DNA from: Bacteroidota bacterium
GTDB taxonomy: Bacteria > Bacteroidota > Ignavibacteria > Ignavibacteriales > Ignavibacteriaceae
Length of the DNA: 9,570 nucleotides
Assembly (NCBI GenBank): GCA_023453665.1
Contig: JAEXTA010000232.1
Coordinates: forward strand, 1-9,570
Reading direction: 5' to 3'
Below are positions 1 to 5,337 of this stretch, one piece after another; position 1 is the first letter of the stretch; every line of letters starts with the position of its first letter. Position numbers and translations under genes: made by a program. The notes below the pieces were generated by a model. That model had not been told where the DNA came from, did no database searches, and saw nothing but the letters and a program-made list of their open reading frames with translations.

Positions 1-1
1 G

Positions 2-280
2 CCTGGCGTATTGCCTGAGACATATTCACTTGATCAGAACTATCCAAACCCGTTCAACCCTTCAACTATGATCAGGTTCAGTGTTCCTGAACAGGGTCTT
101 GTAAACATTAAAGTTTACAACTTATTAGGTGAAGTTGTTGCTGAATTGGTTAATGGTGAATTTGCTACCGGCAGCTATGAAGTTAATTTCGATGCTTCAA
201 ACTTAAGCAGCGGTGTTTACTTCTACAGTATATCAGCAAACAACTTTGTTGCAACAAAGAAGATGTTGATGATTAAATGA
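2..280 (+). CDS. 3' end of a T9SS cargo protein (type A sorting domain), 5' truncated
   Basis: The reading frame is open from base 2 to a TGA at 278-280, so 92 codons of a longer gene are visible; a TTG at 11 is not a credible start. The visible part is almost entirely a type IX secretion C-terminal sorting domain. It has a short linker (PGVLPETYSLDQ), the NYPNPFNPST signature, the IRFSVP strand, a VYNLLGEVVAELV strand-turn and the terminal SSGVYFYSISA...TKKMLMIK block. In known T9SS systems such domains guide the protein through the outer membrane and are removed by the PorU sortase, which attaches the passenger to surface lipopolysaccharide. The passenger lies outside the window, so its function is unknown. 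The last codons form the left arm of a hairpin with the 3' UTR. Confidence 0.93.
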   Translation, partial: PGVLPETYSLDQNYPNPFNPSTMIRFSVPEQGLVNIKVYNLLGEVVAELVNGEFATGSYEVNFDASNLSSGVYFYSISANNFVATKKMLMIK

Positions 281-330
281 TATCGTCATTTAATTTGAAA
301 TCCCGCTTTGCGGGAATGCTGATTAAGTAG
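271..330 (+). repeat. Gene-end structured repeat, copy A (stop-codon hairpin plus CCCGC hairpin)
   Basis: The arms ATTAAATGA (272-280) and TCATTTAAT (286-294) pair perfectly around a 5-nt loop, with a G-T closing pair 271/295. The stop TGA at 278-280 is inside the left arm. A second hairpin follows: TCCCGC (301-306), TTT loop, GCGGGA (310-315). A conserved TAG ends exactly 50 nt after the stop codon. The same module occurs after the next two T9SS genes without alignment gaps; this copy is about 74% identical to the second over those 50 nt (counted by hand). Confidence 0.75.
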
Positions 331-370
331 TCGGTTAATATAGTAGAAATAGTGTTCGTTAGATTTCAAT

Positions 371-409
371 CATCAGCCGGGATGTTCTTAACCCGGCTGA
401 TGTTTTTTT
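371..409 (+). terminator. Rho-independent terminator of the first T9SS gene
   Basis: A perfect 11-bp stem, CATCAGCCGGG (371-381) with CCCGGCTGATG (392-402), has a 10-nt loop and is followed at once by seven T residues (403-409). It ends only 30 bases before the amylase start, so it separates the two units but leaves little room for an amylase promoter. The stem contains the AGCCGG core also found in the other two terminators of the T9SS genes. Confidence 0.9.
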
Positions 410-439
410 ATATCAGTTAGTTTTTAACAAAAAGTATTT

Positions 440-2137
440 ATGAATATTGTTATGATTATGAAAAACATTAGAAACGCTGTATTAGCATTTTTTTTATTAC
501 TCTTCCTGCAGGCAAATTTATTTTCACAAACACATCACGACTGGACTTACAATCTTCCCATCTATGAAGTAAATGTAAGACAATACACTGCATCCGGAAC
601 ATTCAATGAGTTCGCTACACATTTAGATAGATTAAAAGATCTTGGCGCCGGAATTTTATGGTTTATGCCGATACATCCAATTGGTATTCAAAACAGGCTT
701 GGTACGCTTGGCAGTTATTATTCAGTAAGAGACTATTATGGAATAAATCCCGAATTTGGAACTCTTGAAGATTTTAAAACATTAGTCGATTCAATCCATG
801 CAAAAGGAATGTATGTAATGATGGATTGGGTCGGTAACCACACAGCATGGGATAACTCTTTAACAATAACTAATCCTGAATGGTATGTACAGGATGGACT
901 TGGAAATTTTGTTCCTCCGCCGGGTACAAACTGGACTGACGTAATTCAACTCGATTACAGCGAACAAGGTTTAAGAGATTACATGATAGATGTTCTTAAA
1001 TACTGGGTTGACTCGGTTGGTGTAGATGGATTCAGATGCGATGCGGTTAGTTTTATGCCGCTTAGTTTCTGGTCAGAAGCAATAACAGAATTAAAAAACA
1101 GTAAACCCGATATTTTTATGCTTGCTGAAGATAACGGCTCACAATACAACACCGCTGGATTTGATATGACGTATGCATGGAACCTGCTTGCATTCGGGAC
1201 AGGTATTCTTCCAAACATTGTAGCAGGAACCAATAATGCAAACGTACTAAACTCTTTTGCGACGCAGGAAAATAGTAACTACCCTGCACCATATTACAGG
1301 TTGTACTTCACATCAAACCATGATGAAAACTCGTGGCATGGAACTGTTTATGAAATGTTTGGAAACGCTGCGGAAGTTTTTGCGGTACTTACATCAACAT
1401 TCAGAAGTATGCCGTTGATATACGGCGGACAGGAAGCAGGTCTAAATCATCGACTCGCATTTTTTTATAAAGACCAGATAATCTGGCAGCCTAGTCCTTT
1501 TGCTGATTTGTACAAAAGATTATTCCAGTTAAAAAAATATAATAAGGCATTGTGGAATGGTGCTGCAGGCGGACAGTTGCAGCGGGTTACAACAACCAAT
1601 AATCCTGCTATATTTTCTTTTGTAAGACAAAAAGATGATGACAAAGTTTTTGCAATACTGAACCTTACAAACCAGCAGCAGACTTTTACATTACAAGGCA
1701 CACTTTATCCCGGAACTTACAGGGATGTATTTACAGATGATTCTGTTTCATTCAGCGAGAATGCTGAAGTAACACTACCTGCCTGGGGTTATAAAGTTTA
1801 TGAAACAGGAAGCGGAATTACAGATATAAAAGAAATTGAAAATGGAATACCAACCGGATTCAATCTTGAACAAAACTATCCAAACCCGTTTAACCCAAAT
1901 ACAAAAATTCAATTTATGATTCCTGCTGTAGAGACGCATCGCGATGCGTCTCTACAGGTAAGTTTAATAGTTTATGACGCTCTCGGGAGGGAAGTAGCCG
2001 AACTTGTAAACGAAGAAAAACCCGCCGGCACATACGAAGTTGAATTCGACGGCTCAAACCTTAGCAGCGGAATTTATTTTTATGAGTTACGAGCAGGAGA
2101 TTTTTTATCCGCAAAAAAAATGTTGATGCTGAAATGA
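440..2137 (+). CDS. Secreted GH13 alpha-amylase family glycoside hydrolase with T9SS sorting domain
   Basis: Predicted to hydrolyse alpha-glucosidic bonds in starch-like glucans at the cell surface. Residues 7-30 are a signal peptide (Lys-Asn-Ile-Arg, a hydrophobic run, then a likely cut near NLFSQ). Residues ~38-370 form the (beta/alpha)8 barrel with all four GH13 conserved regions: DWVGNH 129-134, GFRCDA with nucleophile D201, LAE with acid/base E230, and NHD with transition-state stabiliser D295. Residues ~375-455 are the beta C-domain. A linker (ITDIKE, 460-465) precedes the type A sorting domain at ~476-565 (NYPNPFNPNT). The catalytic part is compact and domain B is short. ATGs at 440, 452 and 458 all fit; 458 gives the cleanest signal peptide, and none has a clear Shine-Dalgarno. 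The sorting domain carries an in-frame palindrome-coded insert. Family and triad are certain; the exact substrate and GH13 subfamily are not. Confidence 0.95.
   Translation: MNIVMIMKNIRNAVLAFFLLLFLQANLFSQTHHDWTYNLPIYEVNVRQYTASGTFNEFATHLDRLKDLGAGILWFMPIHPIGIQNRLGTLGSYYSVRDYYGINPEFGTLEDFKTLVDSIHAKGMYVMMDWVGNHTAWDNSLTITNPEWYVQDGLGNFVPPPGTNWTDVIQLDYSEQGLRDYMIDVLKYWVDSVGVDGFRCDAVSFMPLSFWSEAITELKNSKPDIFMLAEDNGSQYNTAGFDMTYAWNLLAFGTGILPNIVAGTNNANVLNSFATQENSNYPAPYYRLYFTSNHDENSWHGTVYEMFGNAAEVFAVLTSTFRSMPLIYGGQEAGLNHRLAFFYKDQIIWQPSPFADLYKRLFQLKKYNKALWNGAAGGQLQRVTTTNNPAIFSFVRQKDDDKVFAILNLTNQQQTFTLQGTLYPGTYRDVFTDDSVSFSENAEVTLPAWGYKVYETGSGITDIKEIENGIPTGFNLEQNYPNPFNPNTKIQFMIPAVETHRDASLQVSLIVYDALGREVAELVNEEKPAGTYEVEFDGSNLSSGIYFYELRAGDFLSAKKMLMLK
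1926..1957 (+). repeat. Perfect 32-nt palindrome inserted in frame in the amylase sorting domain
   Basis: CTGTAGAGACGCATCG (1926-1941) is followed directly by its exact reverse complement (1942-1957). It encodes VETHRDASLQ between the first sorting-domain strand (IQFMIP) and the VSLIVYDALG strand; the other two sorting domains in the window have a shorter join there. The GTAGAGACGC...GCGTCTCTAC motif resembles small dispersed palindromes known in many bacterial genomes, from general knowledge and not checked here. Length and phase preserve the reading frame. Confidence 0.85.
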
Positions 2138-2187
2138 TTCTATCATTTCAGCAGAAATCCCGCTTTGCGGGGCTGATGTTTAAATAG
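2127..2187 (+). repeat. Gene-end structured repeat, copy B
   Basis: A perfect 12-bp stem, TGCTGAAATGAT (2127-2138) with ATCATTTCAGCA (2142-2153), has a TCT loop. The amylase stop TGA (2135-2137) is inside the left arm. The second hairpin is CCCGC (2159-2163), TTT, GCGGG (2167-2171). The conserved TAG (2185-2187) ends 50 nt after the stop, as in copies A and C. It is about 82% identical to copy C over 50 nt (hand count). Confidence 0.78.
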
Positions 2188-2219
2188 TATTTGATGGATT
2201 ATATATACAATATTTAATT

Positions 2220-2246
2220 GAGCCGGTTCATACAACCGGTTCTTTT
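2220..2246 (+). terminator. Rho-independent terminator of the amylase gene
   Basis: A 9-bp stem runs from 2220 (GAGCCGGTT) to 2242 (AACCGGTTC) with a CATAC loop and one G-T pair, followed by TTTT. It lies 82 nt after the stop codon. The stem core AGCCGG is shared with the terminators at 371 and 5311. Confidence 0.8.
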
Positions 2247-2276
2247 ATTAGTAGCCAAAACTTTTCAACTAAACTA

Positions 2277-2285
2277 TGATATAAT
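2277..2285 (+). promoter_or_regulatory. Possible extended -10 promoter element upstream of the large T9SS protein
   Basis: TG-A-TATAAT (2277-2285) is a perfect extended -10 lying between the amylase terminator and the next gene, about 70 nt before its ATG. No convincing -35 box is seen at the right distance. In such AT-rich DNA a chance match is quite possible. Confidence 0.25.
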
Positions 2286-2344
2286 TATGGGTTTAAAACC
2301 GTAAAATATTTTATTAAGTTAAAAACAGATTATTATAATATTTT

Positions 2345-2350
2345 GAAGGG
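2345..2350 (+). promoter_or_regulatory. Ribosome binding site deciding the 2358 start
   Basis: GAAGGG lies 7 nt before the ATG at 2358. The frame is also open from a TTG at 2343, but that codon sits in front of this site, so the ATG is the better start. It is the clearest Shine-Dalgarno-like sequence in the window. Confidence 0.55.
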
Positions 2351-2357
2351 TAGAAAA

Positions 2358-5240
2358 ATGAATACATCTGTTCATTTCACAATGGGTAAAACTCATTTAT
2401 TCCTCTTTTTAACTTGTCTGATTATCGCTCCCATTTCCAACGCACAGCACACACCTGGTAATGAAAGAGGGAATGTAAATTACAGAGCAAAGAACCAATT
2501 GGAATCAAATAATGTTAGAGCTACTGTTTTTAATTATGGACTTGCTGGTAGAGAAAGCGGAGTTCCGATAACCGAACAAACTCCATTTGAATGGTACAAG
2601 AATACGGGTCAAATATATCTTGCTGTTACCGGTTTAAGTATTGGAGCTGAAGTTGTTGATGAAAATGGCGATACCATACATATAGTAGATTTGAGTCACT
2701 ACCGTAATTCACCCCAGGGACAGACCTGGAATTTTGAACCCATACCCGGATACTTTAACCAAAGTAATTTTCAGATTGCATCGAGCGATGATCCAACCAC
2801 ATGGCCTGAATTCTGGCCTGATAGAATGAATGATACCACCGATCCAGGGTGGGCCGGAAGTTGGGATGGGTACTTTGGAAAAAATGTGATCATTGATGGT
2901 CAGGAACTGTACTTCAAATTCTCGGATGATCTTTATGATAAGTATAACTATTATCCCGATACTACTGATTTAACAAGAAAAGGTTTAGGTCTGATTGTAA
3001 GCGGAAGAGCATTTTCATTTAATGAAGACTTCTTAAAAGATATTGTCTTCTTTAGTTACAAAATAAAAAATGATGGAACAAAGCCGCTTAGTAAAATGGG
3101 TATCTCTGTTTGGTGGGCTGATTTTGTCGGAGGAGATGGCAATGATGATATGCTGGGATATGATCTTGCAAAAAATTTTATATGGTCATATGATAGTGAT
3201 AATCGTTCAGCAGATCCGAGTTTCTTTGAAGAACCTGTTGGAAGTATAAGTCTTTCACTTTTAAAATTTCCCCAAGAAAATATGTCATTAAACAATATTC
3301 GGTATTTACCATCAAGTATTTGGGTAAATCAACTTACAGATGAATATGTCTGGAATTCGTTTTTTACTCCCGGCTATTTTGTCGATACAAGTTCGATCAC
3401 TCCTGGAGATTATAACGCGTTTGCAAGTACTAGTTATTTCTCCTTACAACCAGGAGAGACTGAGGAACTAATGTTTGCTGTATCCCTTGCCAACGGTTCT
3501 TTCATCGATCCAAATCATTCGATAAGAAGAAACAGAATAACCGGGCAGTATTATGCAGCACTCGCCGCGACACAGGGAAATTTTATTCTTAATGATTATG
3601 ATGTTCAAATAATTACACCGTCTAACGGTGAGATTTATTCAGATAATGTAAGCATTTCCTGGACTACTAACGGGGCTGGCAACAGGTATGTTGATTATCT
3701 TTATTACTCATATGATAATGGTGACCATTGGGATTTTCTTGCAGTAGATTCTTCACTGACAGGAAATTATAATTGGAATACATCAAACATACCTGATGGA
3801 TTACTTTATAAAATTAAAATTATTTCTGTAGCTGAAAATGGGACTTCGACAGAAATAAGTGATGGAATTTTCAAAATAAATAAAAGTTCAGTAAATGCTT
3901 TGCCCCAGGTATATATTATAAATCCGAAAGATAACTCTGAGATAAACGGAGAATATAATGTCAGTTTGATTTCAGGCGATGCTGATAATGAACCTGTGGA
4001 AGTTGCTTTGTTTTACAAACTTGACAAGTATGGCGAATGGCAAATGCTTGCTAATAATATTCAAAATGATATTTATCTCTTTAATACAAATTTATTACCT
4101 AACATCTCAGATTTTTATTTGAAGGCAACTATAAAATCAAATTCTGATTCTGCGTCTTACCAGGTAAAACATATTACAATAAATAATATCCATACCGTCT
4201 TCTCTGATTCCATTTTAATGTTGAATAGTAATACTCCAGCCACAGGAATACTTGAAGTGCGTGTTACAAATCCGCAGGAGTTAACAGGTGATGAGTATGT
4301 TACTGTCTTTGAAAAAACCGGGAATACCCTTTATTATGATGTTATCAATTTAACAACCGGTATAAAACTTCTTGATAATATTTCAGAAATTAATGGAAAT
4401 ATTGAAGGTCCTTATTTTGAGGGATTAAGATTATTTATTAAGAACGATCCCCTGGCGGAGATTGATTCATTAAGTGGTTGGAACAACCAGGGAATATTCC
4501 AATTAGGTTTTCAAGTTCCGCCGCCACATCCATTGGACTTTAGCAGAAGAGCTGATTATCGTTTAGAAGTCGGTGTTGTAGGTGTAGATACGTCTGAGTA
4601 TTGGATATACCAGACAATCGAAATGCTTCCTGCACCTGTTAACTTTAAAATATTCAATATTACTGAAAACAAGTATATCTCTTTTGCATTTTTGGACAGG
4701 GATACAAGCACAGGGAAAGGATTATTATCTTTTGTTTCAAACTCAAACAAGGACATAATATTCCTGCTGGAAAGCTCTGAAAACGATTCGCTTCTTTTAA
4801 CTTATTTTGCATCATTAAATCAAGGTGAATCTTTTAGAAACCCTGCTGCCGGCGATATCTATTCACGCTATATCACCAAACCTTTTTATGACGGTGATTC
4901 TGTTTTCTTTTCGACACAGAATATTACAGATATAAAAGATGTGGATTACCTGCCAACTGAATTTAAACTTGAACAGAATTATCCTAATCCATTTAATCCG
5001 TCAACAAGAATTAATTTTCAAATTCCGTCAAATGCTTTTGTTCAACTTGAAGTATATGATATTCTTGGTAGAAAAATTAAAACGCTCATAAATAAAGAAA
5101 TGAATTCCGGAACCTACTATGCTGATTTTGATGGCAGTGACTTTGCAAGCGGAGTTTATATTTACAGACTAAGAGCCACGCCTATGGGCGGGCAAGCAGG
5201 GAATTTTGTCTCCACAAAAAAAATGTTGATGATAAAATGA
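2358..5240 (+). CDS. Large T9SS-secreted protein of unknown function with Ig-like modules
   Basis: A 960-aa exported protein. Numbered from ATG 2358: residues 1-30 are a signal peptide (hydrophobic LFLFLTCLIIAPIS, cut near SNAQ-H). Residues ~31-410 form an N-terminal region with many aromatic residues and an Asp-rich GGDGNDDMLGYD segment (~258-269) after a beta-rich FFSYKIKNDG stretch; I recall similar segments in Ignavibacteria secreted proteins. Residues ~414-510 (VQIITPSNGEIYS...SISW) and ~515-610 (VYIINPKDNSEING, SGDADNEPVEV) look like two Ig-like beta-sandwich modules. Residues ~611-850 are unrecognised. The linker ITDIKD and the NYPNPFNPST sorting domain (~872-960) end the protein. No enzymatic motif was found; a surface-structural, adhesive or binding role is only a guess. 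It has its own terminator and ribosome site, so it is probably monocistronic. The sorting domain has a seven-residue insert (TPMGGQA). Confidence 0.9.
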   Translation: MNTSVHFTMGKTHLFLFLTCLIIAPISNAQHTPGNERGNVNYRAKNQLESNNVRATVFNYGLAGRESGVPITEQTPFEWYKNTGQIYLAVTGLSIGAEVVDENGDTIHIVDLSHYRNSPQGQTWNFEPIPGYFNQSNFQIASSDDPTTWPEFWPDRMNDTTDPGWAGSWDGYFGKNVIIDGQELYFKFSDDLYDKYNYYPDTTDLTRKGLGLIVSGRAFSFNEDFLKDIVFFSYKIKNDGTKPLSKMGISVWWADFVGGDGNDDMLGYDLAKNFIWSYDSDNRSADPSFFEEPVGSISLSLLKFPQENMSLNNIRYLPSSIWVNQLTDEYVWNSFFTPGYFVDTSSITPGDYNAFASTSYFSLQPGETEELMFAVSLANGSFIDPNHSIRRNRITGQYYAALAATQGNFILNDYDVQIITPSNGEIYSDNVSISWTTNGAGNRYVDYLYYSYDNGDHWDFLAVDSSLTGNYNWNTSNIPDGLLYKIKIISVAENGTSTEISDGIFKINKSSVNALPQVYIINPKDNSEINGEYNVSLISGDADNEPVEVALFYKLDKYGEWQMLANNIQNDIYLFNTNLLPNISDFYLKATIKSNSDSASYQVKHITINNIHTVFSDSILMLNSNTPATGILEVRVTNPQELTGDEYVTVFEKTGNTLYYDVINLTTGIKLLDNISEINGNIEGPYFEGLRLFIKNDPLAEIDSLSGWNNQGIFQLGFQVPPPHPLDFSRRADYRLEVGVVGVDTSEYWIYQTIEMLPAPVNFKIFNITENKYISFAFLDRDTSTGKGLLSFVSNSNKDIIFLLESSENDSLLLTYFASLNQGESFRNPAAGDIYSRYITKPFYDGDSVFFSTQNITDIKDVDYLPTEFKLEQNYPNPFNPSTRINFQIPSNAFVQLEVYDILGRKIKTLINKEMNSGTYYADFDGSDFASGVYIYRLRATPMGGQAGNFVSTKKMLMIK
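5178..5198 (+). repeat. 21-nt in-frame insert in the second full sorting domain
   Basis: ACG to GCA encodes TPMGGQA between LRA and GNFVSTKKM. The amylase domain reads LRAGDF with no insert at this point. The inserted DNA contains a small inverted repeat (GCC TATG GGC). From memory, ATPSGGQAG-type inserts recur at this position in Ignavibacteria sorting domains, which would make it a dispersed mini-repeat, but the window has only one copy. Confidence 0.5.
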
Positions 5241-5290
5241 TTTTATCATTTTATCAGAAATCCCGCGTTGCAGGGCTTTTGCTAAAATAG
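5230..5290 (+). repeat. Gene-end structured repeat, copy C
   Basis: A perfect 12-bp stem, TGATAAAATGAT (5230-5241) with ATCATTTTATCA (5245-5256), has a TTT loop. The stop TGA is at 5238-5240 inside the left arm. The second hairpin is CCCGC (5262-5266), GTT, GCAGGG (5270-5275), which pairs with a single bulged A. The conserved TAG ends at 5290, exactly 50 nt after the stop. Confidence 0.78.
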
Positions 5291-5310
5291 CATTAGGAAT
5301 AATTCAACCT

Positions 5311-5337
5311 AAAGCCGGTTTATAAAACCGGCTTTTT
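5311..5337 (+). terminator. Terminator shared by convergent genes
   Basis: AAAGCCGGTTT (5311-5321) and AAACCGGCTTT (5325-5335) form a perfect 11-bp stem with an ATA loop, followed by TT (5336-5337), giving five consecutive T on the plus strand. On the minus strand the T run is only three bases, so termination there should be weaker. The minus-strand hydrolase stop codon (5336-5338) overlaps the T run. Confidence 0.85.

Noticed and set aside
281..439. Riboswitch or small RNA gene in the first intergenic region
   Set aside because: The structure is explained by the gene-end repeat and the terminator; no conserved riboswitch core or separate promoter was found.
2343..2357. TTG start for the large T9SS protein
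   Set aside because: The Shine-Dalgarno-like GAAGGG overlaps and follows it; the ATG at 2358 is correctly spaced.
271..5290. CRISPR array from regularly repeated hairpins
   Set aside because: The three copies are kilobases apart, each fixed to a gene end, with no spacer-repeat periodicity.
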